Shown piece after piece: positions 8,323-16,882 of a stretch of DNA of 64,000 bases (its first letter is position 1; each line of letters opens with the position of its first letter). Both the position numbers and the translations under genes were made by a program. The stretch is taken from positions 372,001 through 436,000 of the forward strand of contig NZ_JBELNZ010000003.1 in NCBI RefSeq assembly GCF_040227235.1. The letters are read 5' to 3'. This DNA is from Parafrigoribacterium_A soli. Its GTDB lineage: Bacteria > Actinomycetota > Actinomycetes > Actinomycetales > Microbacteriaceae. The notes below the pieces were generated by a model, which did not search any database, was not told the origin of the DNA, and was given only the letters and a program-made list of their open reading frames with translations.

Positions 8323-9816
8323 ATGATAGTCGAGACGAGACGAGACGCCGGTGAAAGCATGACCATGCCAGGCCTTCCTGACACGGATCCTGAAGCGAGA
8401 GATTCGGCGCTATTCGGCCGGGGCATGCTCTACGCCGTTGTGTGGTCGCTGCAGATCGTTGCGTCGATCATCGTGTCGCCGGTCCTGACGCACGTCATTT
8501 CACGCGCGGAGTTCGGGTCGCTCGCCACGGCGATCGCGGTACACCAGGTCGTGAGCGTGCTCGCGGTGCTCGGCATCGACAAGGCGGTCGTGCTGCAACG
8601 GTCGGAGGACAGCGACGGGGGAACGGCCCGCGGTCTCGTTGCCGTCGGGATAGCGATCTCGCTGCTTGTCACGCTCGTCTCCGTCGCAACCATCCCACTG
8701 TGGGAAGATGCGTTGGGCTTTGCCTCTCTGCATACCCTGTTGCTCGCGGTGATGCTATGGACGGCACCGACGGCAGCTGTCTTGGTGATCGAAGCACTCC
8801 TGCTCACCGAAGACCGGTTCCGACCCTTCGCAGCGGTAGGCCTCATCGCTGCCGTCGGAGGCCAGCTGCTCGGCCTCATTCTGCTGTTTACCGTGCGTCA
8901 GGATCCAACCGTTTACGCCTGGGGCGGGGTCGTAGCACAATTCGCGGCGATGGCGATCGGTATTGTCGCGACCCGTCCATCGCTTCGAGGTCTGATCAAT
9001 TGGCCGGTCACGAAGCGGGCGATCACACTGGGCATCCCCCTGGCCTTCGCCAGCCTGTCGTGGATCCTGCTCAGCGCGGGCGACCGGGTCATCATCCAAA
9101 TAATCCAGGGACCCGACGAGGTGGCGCGCTACCAAATCGCGTACATCGTGGGTTCCGTTGTCATCACTCTTCTCACGTTCACACACGGGGCGTGGTCACC
9201 GCACTTCGCGGCACTTCGTACGGATAGGGAACGCTCCGAGCTGGCTTCACGGTCTCGAGATCAGCTCTACCGACTTCTGCTGCCCACGATCATCGGCGTC
9301 ACCCTCGCTTCGCCGACCATCCTTCGGGTGGTGGCTCCAGCGTCTTTCAAGCCCGGCCCGTTGACCCTTGTGGTCTTCCTGGTCGCACTCTCCGCATTTC
9401 CCGTCGCGGCAGAGCTGGCTACCGCGCAGATTCTGATCGTTCAGAGGCGTGGAAACACGATCGGCATCCTCACCGCCATCGCGGTCGTCTTCAACATCGC
9501 CCTCAATATCGTGCTCGTCCCGCTCATCGGCGTTGTGGGTGCTGCCTTCGCCACCGTTGCCGCTTTCGGCTTGCTCGCGTTCCTGCAATTACGCGCGCTT
9601 CCGCGAGAGCTGCAGTGTAAGCGTTCTCCCACGCGTCTGATCGTGGGCATCGGTCTGTGCACCCTGATAGCGGCAGGCTCGATCCTGCTCCCGCAAACTC
9701 AGCTGTGGAACCTGATCCGTTTCATTGCGGCCGTGAGCTGTCTCCCCTGGTTCTTCTGGTCGTTCAACCGCGCGCGCCGCGGGCTGCAAAGCGCGCCTGT
9801 CAAGCCGGCGAAATGA
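8323..9816 (+). CDS. Polysaccharide flippase (Wzx-like oligosaccharide exporter)
   Basis: 497 residues with about 12-14 hydrophobic segments and the N-terminal layout of the polysaccharide synthesis/MOP exporter family (GRGMLYAVVW followed by SPVLTHVISRAEFG, a first-loop signature where the E-F/Y-G motif is typical). It would flip an undecaprenyl-linked glycan to the outer face of the membrane. ATG at 8323; an in-frame ATG at 8359 preceded by GGTGAAAG is an alternative that removes 12 residues. Neighbours are a GT4 on the left and GT2 genes on the right. The C-terminus is basic (FNRARRG) and cytosolic by prediction. Confidence 0.88.
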   Translation: MIVETRRDAGESMTMPGLPDTDPEARDSALFGRGMLYAVVWSLQIVASIIVSPVLTHVISRAEFGSLATAIAVHQVVSVLAVLGIDKAVVLQRSEDSDGGTARGLVAVGIAISLLVTLVSVATIPLWEDALGFASLHTLLLAVMLWTAPTAAVLVIEALLLTEDRFRPFAAVGLIAAVGGQLLGLILLFTVRQDPTVYAWGGVVAQFAAMAIGIVATRPSLRGLINWPVTKRAITLGIPLAFASLSWILLSAGDRVIIQIIQGPDEVARYQIAYIVGSVVITLLTFTHGAWSPHFAALRTDRERSELASRSRDQLYRLLLPTIIGVTLASPTILRVVAPASFKPGPLTLVVFLVALSAFPVAAELATAQILIVQRRGNTIGILTAIAVVFNIALNIVLVPLIGVVGAAFATVAAFGLLAFLQLRALPRELQCKRSPTRLIVGIGLCTLIAAGSILLPQTQLWNLIRFIAAVSCLPWFFWSFNRARRGLQSAPVKPAK

Positions 9817-10303
9817 GGCGATATTCCCTGGATGCCAGGGCCGCCGCGGCAAATATCTGGCCTACCCGATGAGCAAATCAGTTCTGAGTTGATCGTTTTG
9901 CCGCGGTGAATTTGGGGCACTTCTCAGGCCCACAGATAGCACAATCGGACCCCCGCCGGTAATGCTCATGCACACCACGTTCGTGCCCGCACCTACACCG
10001 CAGCTCGCCGCCGCGCTCCCGTTGCCACGCCCAAGACCCCCAACGCTTCTTCACGAAGACCCATCACTCCTTGAGAGTTGTGACGCAGGGAGGGCTCTGG
10101 CCCCTGGCCATGAAGCCTCCACAGCCATCAAACCCGGCCGGTCACATCCTATCGCCCCGTCGCCTGAACGGCTTGCTATCCAACTCGCCGAGGCCCTACA
10201 CTGAAGGCTGTCCTGACACTTGAGTCGCTTACCCCGACTCGTCAGGACTGGTCGTCCTACCCAGTCGACCAAGTAGTACCCCCGACCCGAACGGAATAGT
10301 GTC
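9817..10303. other. 487-bp intergenic region upstream of the GT2 genes
   Basis: No credible gene: an 80-codon plus-strand frame at 9962 is low-complexity, rich in Pro and Ala, and lacks a ribosome binding site. The right end carries a bulged hairpin (10210-10248) and an overlapping smaller dyad (10244-10258) just before the GT2 start, so this is probably promoter plus a structured 5' leader. Confidence 0.5.
10210..10258 (+). promoter_or_regulatory. Bulged hairpin with an overlapping alternative stem, leader of GT2 operon
   Basis: GTCCTGAC (10210-10217) pairs with GTCAGGAC (10241-10248), and GAGTCG (10222-10227) pairs with CGACTC (10235-10240), giving a 14-bp stem with a 4-nt bulge and a 7-nt loop. 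The right arm also contains AGGAC, which can pair with GTCCT at 10254-10258, so two mutually exclusive folds are possible. It ends about 45 bases before the GT2 start codon. There is no U-tract, so it is not a simple terminator. It could be a protein operator or a translation-control element. Confidence 0.45.
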
Positions 10304-11134
10304 ATGCCCGAAATAATTCAGTTGCATCAGCGCGCCCTGCCGCGAGTGTCCATCGTGATCCCGGCAAAGAACGAAGCCAGAAATCTCGAAATAATTCTTT
10401 CTGAGCTGCCCCCGGTCCACCAGGTGATTCTGGTTGACGGTAACTCCACCGACGACACCGTTGCCACAGCGCGCAGGGTGATGCCGGACATCGAAGTGAT
10501 CCAGCAGACCCGCACCGGCAAGGGCAATGCACTTGCGTGTGGCTTCGCGGCCGTCACCGGCGACATCTTCGTCATGTTCGACGCGGACGGTTCTGCCGAC
10601 CCGGCAGAGATTCCCGCGTTCGTCGACGCACTCCTGGCCGGCGCGGATGTCGCCAAGGGCAGTCGTTTTTGCGTCGGCGGCGGAAGCGAGGACATCACTC
10701 TCTTCCGCAGGCTCGGCAACTACGGTCTGAACCTCCTCACGAACGTTCTGCTCAAGACCCGGTACACCGACCTGTGCTACGGCTACAACGCCTTCTGGAC
10801 CAGCGTGATTCCGTACCTCGATCTGCCGGATGTTTCCCTCCCGAAACTCGAAGACGGCCGCATGCACTGGGGCGATGGATTCGAGATCGAGACCGTGCTC
10901 ACCTGCCGCGTCAAGGCCGCGAATCTCACTGTCACGGAGGTGCCGAGCGTCGAGAAGCTGCGCATCTTCGGCGTCAGCAACCTGAACGCGATCAGCGACG
11001 GTTTCCGCGTCCTTCGCACGATCTTGCACGAGCGTCCGCGCGTGCTGACGTCGCGCAGCGCTGTCTCGGCACGCCCTGCACACTCCCTCCGCAATTCGAG
11101 CAAGTCCACGGACCTGTCACTTAAATCAGCGTGA
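10304..11134 (+). CDS. GT2 glycosyltransferase, polyprenyl-phosphate sugar synthase type
   Basis: 276 residues. GT-A fold: SIVIPAKNEARNLE at the N-terminus, VILVDGNSTDDT for the nucleotide-binding strand, and the metal-binding FDADGSAD motif, with a basic GKGNA segment between. The order resembles dolichol/undecaprenyl-phosphate mannose or glucose synthases (DPM1/GtrB group), which make lipid-linked monosaccharides on the cytoplasmic face. It has no C-terminal membrane helices. The stop overlaps the next GT2 start (GTGA), so this is the first gene of an operon. The leader carries the hairpin at 10210-10258. Confidence 0.87.
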   Translation: MPEIIQLHQRALPRVSIVIPAKNEARNLEIILSELPPVHQVILVDGNSTDDTVATARRVMPDIEVIQQTRTGKGNALACGFAAVTGDIFVMFDADGSADPAEIPAFVDALLAGADVAKGSRFCVGGGSEDITLFRRLGNYGLNLLTNVLLKTRYTDLCYGYNAFWTSVIPYLDLPDVSLPKLEDGRMHWGDGFEIETVLTCRVKAANLTVTEVPSVEKLRIFGVSNLNAISDGFRVLRTILHERPRVLTSRSAVSARPAHSLRNSSKSTDLSLKSA

Positions 11135-12087
11135 TCGACCACCCGTCGGTCAGCGTCGTCATCTGCGCGTACACACTTCGTCGCTGGGATGACCTCGTTG
11201 CGGCGGTGACTTCGGCGAGCGCGCAAGCGGAAGCGACGGAAGTCATCGTCGTTATCGATCATCAACCGGAGCTTCTCGATCGCGCTCGGGAGAAGTGGGC
11301 GTCGAGCGATGTCACGGTGATCCAGAACGGTCATCAGCAAGGGCTGTCTGGCGGCCGCAACACCGGGCTGGAAGCGGCGTCAGGCGAGTTGGTCGCTTTT
11401 CTCGACGACGACGCGGCCGCCGCCGATGACTGGCTCAGGCTGCTCGTTGACTGCTTCGAGAGCGACAACGTCGTGGGAGCGGGCGGTGCCGCAATCCCCG
11501 TCTGGCCTGCCGGCAAGCCGTCGCGCACTCTGCCGCCAGAACTGCTCTGGGTGGTCGGATGCACCTATGAAGGACAACCGAAGCACCGCACCGAAGTGCG
11601 CAACGTCATCGGTTGTTCGATGCTCTTCAACAGGAAGCTGCTTCTCGAGATCGGCGGATTCAACGTCAACACCGGTCGAATAGGTCAGATTCCGCTCGGC
11701 GGAGAAGAAACAGAGGCGTGCATCAAGCTGCGCCAGCTGGACCCGCGCAACACTGTCATCTTCGAGCCGCGCAGTATTGTTCACCATCGGGTCACGCCGG
11801 ATCGCACAACGTGGCGTTACTTGCGCAGACGCTGCTTTTTTGAAGGAGTTTCCAAGGCTGCACTGAGCCGCGATCTCGGACGCCAGGATGCCCTGTCAAG
11901 TGAGCGGAGCTACACCGTGCGAGTTCTTCCCCGCGCCGTGGTGCGCGAGTTGGTGCACCTGCGCTGGGCGTCCGCCTTTGCCATCGTCCTCTCTCTTGCC
12001 GCTGCCGCGTGCGGGTATGTTTACGGAATCACCCGTGTCTCGACTGCCGCTTCGATAGTCTCGACGGGTGACGCGGCCGCGAGCTGA
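11131..12087 (+). CDS. GT2 glycosyltransferase with one C-terminal membrane helix
   Basis: 318 residues, GTG start overlapping the previous stop by 4 bases. Seen: SVVICAYTLRRW at the N-terminus, GLSGGRNTGLE, the DXD-type LDDDAAAADDW, and a later GGEETEACIKL acidic block typical of the catalytic base region. The C-terminus has a hydrophobic segment near residues 278-296 that could tie it to the membrane. It probably transfers a sugar in exopolysaccharide assembly; the linkage is unknown. It is followed after 36 bases by another GT2. Confidence 0.86.
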   Translation: MIDHPSVSVVICAYTLRRWDDLVAAVTSASAQAEATEVIVVIDHQPELLDRAREKWASSDVTVIQNGHQQGLSGGRNTGLEAASGELVAFLDDDAAAADDWLRLLVDCFESDNVVGAGGAAIPVWPAGKPSRTLPPELLWVVGCTYEGQPKHRTEVRNVIGCSMLFNRKLLLEIGGFNVNTGRIGQIPLGGEETEACIKLRQLDPRNTVIFEPRSIVHHRVTPDRTTWRYLRRRCFFEGVSKAALSRDLGRQDALSSERSYTVRVLPRAVVRELVHLRWASAFAIVLSLAAAACGYVYGITRVSTAASIVSTGDAAAS

Positions 12088-12123
12088 CGGAGGACGCAAC
12101 CTTGACCAAGATAGGGCCACAGA

Positions 12124-13443
12124 GTGCCAGTACTTGAGTTGTATCCCGCGATGCCGAGCGAGCAGGGTCCGGAATGGCCCGCAGCATGCTGGGTGGGCAG
12201 CATGGACTCCGCTCGTGTTTCCGAACAGGAGAAAATTCGCCTTCACAGTGCGGATGGCTACAGTCGCGCTCGCCTGTTGATCCGGGACGGTTCGCTCGTC
12301 AGGGGGTTCGTCGAGGTCCCGGTGTCCCCCGATGGCCTCATCGACGGGTCGGCGGTCACACGGGAAATGGCATCGCTCCCACCGTCCCCACCGCGCGCGG
12401 CGGCGACAGGCAGCCCCACCTTCACGGTTGTCATCTGCACCCGGGATCGCGCGTCTCAACTCCGCGAAGCATTGAGAGCCGTTGTCGACCTCGACTACCC
12501 GCACTTCGACATCCTCGTCGTAGACAACGCATCGGCGACCACCGAGACTGCCGACCTGGTGCGGAACGAGTTCAATCTGCCAGCGGTGACCATCGCGACG
12601 GAGCCCGTGCCCGGACTGTCTCACGCTCGCAACCGTGGTCTCCACGCCGCTCGCGGCGAATTCGTCGCCTTCACCGATGACGACGTGATTGTGGATCCAC
12701 ACTGGCTGACCGAATTGGCAGCGGGCTTCGAGCGTGCACCCGGCGTCGATTGCGTCACCGGGCTCGTCCCGAGCGGGGAACTTCGCACGCGCACGCAAAA
12801 CTACTTCGACGGTCGCGTCAGTTGGTCCAAGAATTTGGTGCCGCGCACGTTTTCCCTCGCGCGCCCGCCTGCCGATCTGCCGATGTTCCCGTTCTCGATC
12901 GGGGAGTTCGGCACCGGCGCGAATTTCGCTCTCCGGCGGAGCGCCGCGCTCACGCTGGGCGGATTCGACGTTGCACTCGGTGTCGGTACGCGAACGGGCG
13001 GCGGAGAAGACCTTGACATGTTCACCCGAGTGTTGCTCGACGGAAGAACGCTGGTGACCCAACCATCGGCGGTCGTGTGGCATCGGCACCGAGACGACCT
13101 TGCCGCGCTTCGCGTTCAAGCCAGGGGCTACGGCACCGGGCTCGGTGCGTGGCTCATGAAGCTGGCAATGAGTCCTCGGACCGCAGGCATGGCCGCGGTG
13201 CGAAGCCCCCACGCAGTCGGACGGCTCATCTCCCTCGCCTGGCGCAAACCGGCCGCCACGGCGACCGCCCCTCAGGGAAAGCCCGACGAATGGGATCGCG
13301 AAGTCTCCCGCGTGGGATGGCTCGAGCTGTTCTCGGTCGCCAGAGGCCCCATCCGGTATCTGGCGCAGCGGCGGTCCGAAAAAATTCGAGTGGCTGGAGT
13401 GCGCGAGCGACGCATCGAGTCGACGGACTTGGCAAGTCGCTAG
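12124..13443 (+). CDS. GT2 glycosyltransferase with about 95-residue N-terminal extension
   Basis: 439 residues, GTG start. Residues 1-95 precede the catalytic domain and contain GYSRARLLIRDGS and VEVPV, an N-terminal module I have seen on many actinobacterial GT2 proteins. The GT-A domain then begins at TVVICTRDRASQL, with ILVVDNASAT, SHARNRGLHAARGE, and the DXD motif FTDDDVIVD. GGGEDLDMF is the later acidic motif. Third GT2 in a row, co-oriented with the two upstream, so likely the same operon. Confidence 0.86.
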   Translation: MPVLELYPAMPSEQGPEWPAACWVGSMDSARVSEQEKIRLHSADGYSRARLLIRDGSLVRGFVEVPVSPDGLIDGSAVTREMASLPPSPPRAAATGSPTFTVVICTRDRASQLREALRAVVDLDYPHFDILVVDNASATTETADLVRNEFNLPAVTIATEPVPGLSHARNRGLHAARGEFVAFTDDDVIVDPHWLTELAAGFERAPGVDCVTGLVPSGELRTRTQNYFDGRVSWSKNLVPRTFSLARPPADLPMFPFSIGEFGTGANFALRRSAALTLGGFDVALGVGTRTGGGEDLDMFTRVLLDGRTLVTQPSAVVWHRHRDDLAALRVQARGYGTGLGAWLMKLAMSPRTAGMAAVRSPHAVGRLISLAWRKPAATATAPQGKPDEWDREVSRVGWLELFSVARGPIRYLAQRRSEKIRVAGVRERRIESTDLASR

Positions 13444-13558
13444 CCGATCGGCAACGATGGTCTTTGGACGGCGATTCGTAAGTTCGCTCGCGACTTTCTC
13501 TAGCGCGACAAACCCACCATCACAGCGACTGTAAGAAGCAGATGACCGGAGAAGGCGC

Positions 13559-15820
13559 ATGGCGATGACCACGCTCGCAGAGGGTGCGCCGGGGACGGAT
13601 GAACCGCACCAGAGCATGTGGCTGACGAGCCGTCGCTTCGAGCTCGCGCTCGCGCTCAGCGGGGTCGTGGCGGCGGCGCTCGTCATCCTTAACCTCGGCG
13701 GTCCGGTGTTCGGGCTCTTCATCGTGACCGTATGGTTCCTGCTCCCTGGCTGGATCTGCGCTCGGGTCGCGCCTCTCGAGAGCCCTGAAGCGCGCCTGTT
13801 CGTTGCCATCATCACCGGCATGGCACTCGCCGCGGTAGTGAGTCTGATCATGGCATGGACGGGATTGTGGGCTCCTCAGGCCGTTGCCGTCGTCACGCTG
13901 CTGGCCGCTTCGGCCTTCATCTTTGCAACCCCGCGCATCGGGCACCCGATCCTCAAACGCTCTGAGCTCGCGGCCGCTCCCGCGCGAGATTCGAAGGCGC
14001 ATCTTTTCGCCCTGATTCCCGCCGTGGTCGGAATTATCGCCATAGTTCTCTGGGAAACATCGCTCATGGGTACGGACGTGAGCGATCTGGGCAAGTGGGG
14101 CCTGCTTCCGGCCTTGCCCGTGACCTGGTACATCGCGGTGGCCCTCATGCTCGGCCTCTGCATCTGGATGCTGGTTACCCGCACCACGTTCCCCCGCTGG
14201 TACATGGTCATCGGAGTCGGCGTTCTGATCGCAATGCTGTACGGCTCTGCCAATCTCATCGAGAACTCGCCTCGGCTGGTCTGGACCTACAAGCACCTCG
14301 CCGTCACGAACTACATCGATGCGTTCGGTCACGTCGACCCCTCGATCGATATCTATAATCGTTGGCCCGGAATGTTCACGGTGAGCGCGTTCCTCGGTCG
14401 CATCGCCGGCTACCGGGATCCGCTCTCGTATGCGACCTGGGCGGAGCCTCTCTTCGCGCTCATCGACGCAGCACTCGTATTCGGAATCGCGCGCGCTCTG
14501 ACGAGAAATCCCAAGATGTCGTGGACGGCCGCGCTGGCCTTCTCCCTCTGCAACTGGGTCAACCAGAACTATTACTCCCCGCAGGCCTTCGCCTACATGC
14601 TTTACCTCTCCATGTGCCTGATTGTCATGACGTTCCTGCGAAGCACACCCCAGGCGTGGATCTCTCGGTTCGAAAAGCCCCTCAGTCGAGCCTTCACGCG
14701 AGCGAGTTCCACCAAGTACGCACGTTCCAAAAAGAAGAAGAACCGGTCGGTTCCCGCTCCCGATCCCTGGTCGCTCAGCCAAGAGAAACTGCGACACCGG
14801 CTACGGATTGCCTGCATAGTGGCGGTACTGATTCTTCAGGCGATCATTACGGCCAGCCATCAACTGACGCCGTACCTGGCAATTCTCGGCCTCCTGCCGC
14901 TGATCTTCATCGGGTACATCCGGCCCCGATGGCTTGGCGTGGGACTGGTCGCAATCCCGCTCCTCTACCTGCTTCCCAACCTTGACTTCATTCAGTCCAA
15001 ATATGGGTTGTTCAGCGGGTTCGACCTGTTCGCAAACGTCGGCTACACGCCCACGGCCGCAGTGCGGATCACCGATGCCGCGATCCTGGGTGCGCGCGCG
15101 GCGACGGTACTGTCGATCATCACGGTGCTGCTCGCGGCAGCGGGGTGGATACGCAACCTCCAGCAGGGCAACACGGGCACGACCATCATGGTCGCGTGGC
15201 TGGCGGTAGCCCCCATCATGGCGCTGTTCGGGCAGAGTTACGGGGGAGAAGGGCGTCTTAGGGTCTTTCTGTTCGGGGCTCCCTGGTACGCGATCGGTAT
15301 CGCGTGGCTGTTCTGGTCAAAGTCCGCGCACCCCCGTCGCCTCGTACTGGGTCTAACTGCGGCCTTCGTCGCCATGTCGACGCTCTTCGTTACCGTGTAC
15401 TTCCAACCTGAGGCCGACTACGCCGTTCCGTCATCGGAGGTGAAGGCAGCACAGTGGCTGGACAAGCACATTTCCCCGAACGACGGTGCGGTCCAGATCG
15501 TTGGGAACTTCCCACTTGTCGTCGGGCCGCACTATTCGTATTTCAACAGCTGGGCATCCGGAACACCGCTTCTGTCGTCACCAATCGGCGATAAGCCGTC
15601 GAAAATAACCGGGAAGACGATCGCGAAATACCTCAACCAGATCGACGTTCCACACCTGTACCTGATTTTCTCCGACGCCCAGACGGCGTATGCGCGAAAC
15701 CACGAACTGCTCTCTGCGGCGCAGATGGACAGAATCGAGTCCAGCGTCAGCGACAGCTCCGCATTCCTGCGGATCTTCGATAACTCGGCCGTGCGCGTCT
15801 ACGAACTGCGTCGTCCCTGA
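13559..15820 (+). CDS. Large polytopic membrane protein, probable GT-C-like transferase or polymerase of the polysaccharide cluster
   Basis: 753 residues, ATG with GGAGAAGG 5 bases upstream. About 14-16 hydrophobic segments are split by a long basic cytosolic loop near residues 360-420 (contains KKKKN), and the C-terminus is an extracellular soluble domain of about 130 residues beginning PEADYAVPSSEVKAAQWL. A loop with FGHVDPSIDIYNRWPG carries acidic and aromatic residues after the N-terminal helices, as is common at catalytic loops of GT-C enzymes. I do not recognise the family with certainty. Position after three GT2 genes and a flippase suggests it polymerises or transfers the glycan outside the membrane. 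Confidence 0.6.
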   Translation: MAMTTLAEGAPGTDEPHQSMWLTSRRFELALALSGVVAAALVILNLGGPVFGLFIVTVWFLLPGWICARVAPLESPEARLFVAIITGMALAAVVSLIMAWTGLWAPQAVAVVTLLAASAFIFATPRIGHPILKRSELAAAPARDSKAHLFALIPAVVGIIAIVLWETSLMGTDVSDLGKWGLLPALPVTWYIAVALMLGLCIWMLVTRTTFPRWYMVIGVGVLIAMLYGSANLIENSPRLVWTYKHLAVTNYIDAFGHVDPSIDIYNRWPGMFTVSAFLGRIAGYRDPLSYATWAEPLFALIDAALVFGIARALTRNPKMSWTAALAFSLCNWVNQNYYSPQAFAYMLYLSMCLIVMTFLRSTPQAWISRFEKPLSRAFTRASSTKYARSKKKKNRSVPAPDPWSLSQEKLRHRLRIACIVAVLILQAIITASHQLTPYLAILGLLPLIFIGYIRPRWLGVGLVAIPLLYLLPNLDFIQSKYGLFSGFDLFANVGYTPTAAVRITDAAILGARAATVLSIITVLLAAAGWIRNLQQGNTGTTIMVAWLAVAPIMALFGQSYGGEGRLRVFLFGAPWYAIGIAWLFWSKSAHPRRLVLGLTAAFVAMSTLFVTVYFQPEADYAVPSSEVKAAQWLDKHISPNDGAVQIVGNFPLVVGPHYSYFNSWASGTPLLSSPIGDKPSKITGKTIAKYLNQIDVPHLYLIFSDAQTAYARNHELLSAAQMDRIESSVSDSSAFLRIFDNSAVRVYELRRP

Positions 15821-15833
15821 GGAACGGTGCGAC

Positions 15834-16751
15834 TCAGCTCACCCGTGCCCGCAGGCGACTGAGGACATAGAGCGCGATGCCACCGAGAAGCAGGCACAGG
15901 GCGCAGAGGAACAAGCCGGCACGGTCACTCGGTCCCGTGAATGGAAGCGTCACGAGCTGACTGCTACACGCTCCGGCGGCGGCGCCGACTGTCACGACCC
16001 ATGACGACGGGTACACCCCGTCGCCAGCATTTCGTGGCTTTGCCGTGACGGTGTACGTGCCCGGCGCCATCTCCGTGCGGCTGGCGGTGAGCTCCGTCGT
16101 TCCGATGAAGTACTGCACACGATCTTCGAACCCGGGCTCCTGCACCAGGGCGACGGTGACGCTGCCGCTCGTTACGCCGCTGACGCCACAGGTCTGGTTG
16201 GTGGCGCTTGCATCAGCCTCCCAGTCGGGATGGGAGGGGAGCTGCGGCTCGCAGGTGCCAGCGTAGGGCTCGACGGTGCGAAGCCACGGGCCGGTGTCTC
16301 CGGCGAGTTGTGCGCCACCGATCGCCGCGACCGTCACCCGGTACTCACCGGGGGGCACGACCGACTTCGCGGGCGCATTCGGGATGTTGATGTAGGTACC
16401 CGGGGCGGTACCGACGATCGTGTAGCTGATCTCGGCGGTGCCGTTCGTGACGATGTACCCATCCACCAGGAGTCCGTCACTGCCGCAGCTCTGCGCGACC
16501 GCCGACGGGGGCGTCGCGATTGGCGCGTCGCTCGCGGTGATGACTGCGGAGGGGGGCACGGGCGTCGTCTCGGCGCTCGCAGACGCAGAAACTCCCGCCA
16601 GCGTCATGCCCCCGGTCAGGAGCACGGCAGTGGACATCACCACAGCCTTGCGCAGCGTGAGGCCGCGCGAGGCATTGTGGCCTTTCGACAAGGGAAAAGC
16701 GTAGGAACGCAGGGAATGACTGACGTTCCTAAGCCGCCGGGGTAGCGACAT
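15834..16751 (-). CDS. LPFTG-anchored surface protein
   Basis: 305 residues. A long signal peptide (hydrophobic stretch about residues 36-56, ending SASASAETT) precedes an extracellular part with two similar modules, each with Cys pairs (AQSCGSDG, AGTCEPQ; NQTCGVSG, AGACSSQ) and a PPGEYRVTV / APGTYTVTA strand, so an internal duplication is likely. The C-terminus is a complete sorting signal: LPFTG (269-273), a hydrophobic helix, then RLRAR. Upstream (16820-16880) are two C/G-rich dyads and an inverted repeat, possibly its control region. A class E sortase is encoded at 55149, but that class usually prefers LAxTG, so the cognate sortase is uncertain. Confidence 0.85.
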   Translation of the reverse strand: MSLPRRLRNVSHSLRSYAFPLSKGHNASRGLTLRKAVVMSTAVLLTGGMTLAGVSASASAETTPVPPSAVITASDAPIATPPSAVAQSCGSDGLLVDGYIVTNGTAEISYTIVGTAPGTYINIPNAPAKSVVPPGEYRVTVAAIGGAQLAGDTGPWLRTVEPYAGTCEPQLPSHPDWEADASATNQTCGVSGVTSGSVTVALVQEPGFEDRVQYFIGTTELTASRTEMAPGTYTVTAKPRNAGDGVYPSSWVVTVGAAAGACSSQLVTLPFTGPSDRAGLFLCALCLLLGGIALYVLSRLRARVS

Positions 16752-16822
16752 GCAGTAATCCAGATGTACTCGATGACACAGTCGGGGTCAGCGCAACGAT
16801 TCGGGTTTCGTACGCTCTAGTG

Positions 16823-16877
16823 CCGCAGACGACTCTATCTGTCCCCCCTTCTGCGGACAAGTACCTCTTTAAGGGGG
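16823..16877. promoter_or_regulatory. Inverted repeat and two C/G-run dyads upstream of the LPFTG gene
   Basis: CCGCAGA (16823-16829) and TCTGCGG (16850-16856) form a 7-bp inverted repeat around a C-run. CCCCCCTTCTGCGG (16843-16856) and TACCTCTTTAAGGGGG (16862-16877) resemble dyads at 6764 and 36693. The tract lies 72-126 bases upstream of the LPFTG start on the minus strand, a normal distance for regulation. Confidence 0.4.
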
Positions 16878-16882
16878 TGGAT

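Noticed and set aside
9962..10204. 80-codon plus-strand frame in the intergenic gap
   Set aside because: Low complexity (Pro/Ala/Leu), no ribosome binding site, no recognisable fold; kept as non-coding.
11896..13851. 651-codon minus-strand open frame antisense to the GT2 genes
   Set aside because: Composition is that of a frame shadow (Arg, Gly, Ser-rich), with no domain and no ribosome binding site; it also crosses an intergenic gap and the next gene's start.
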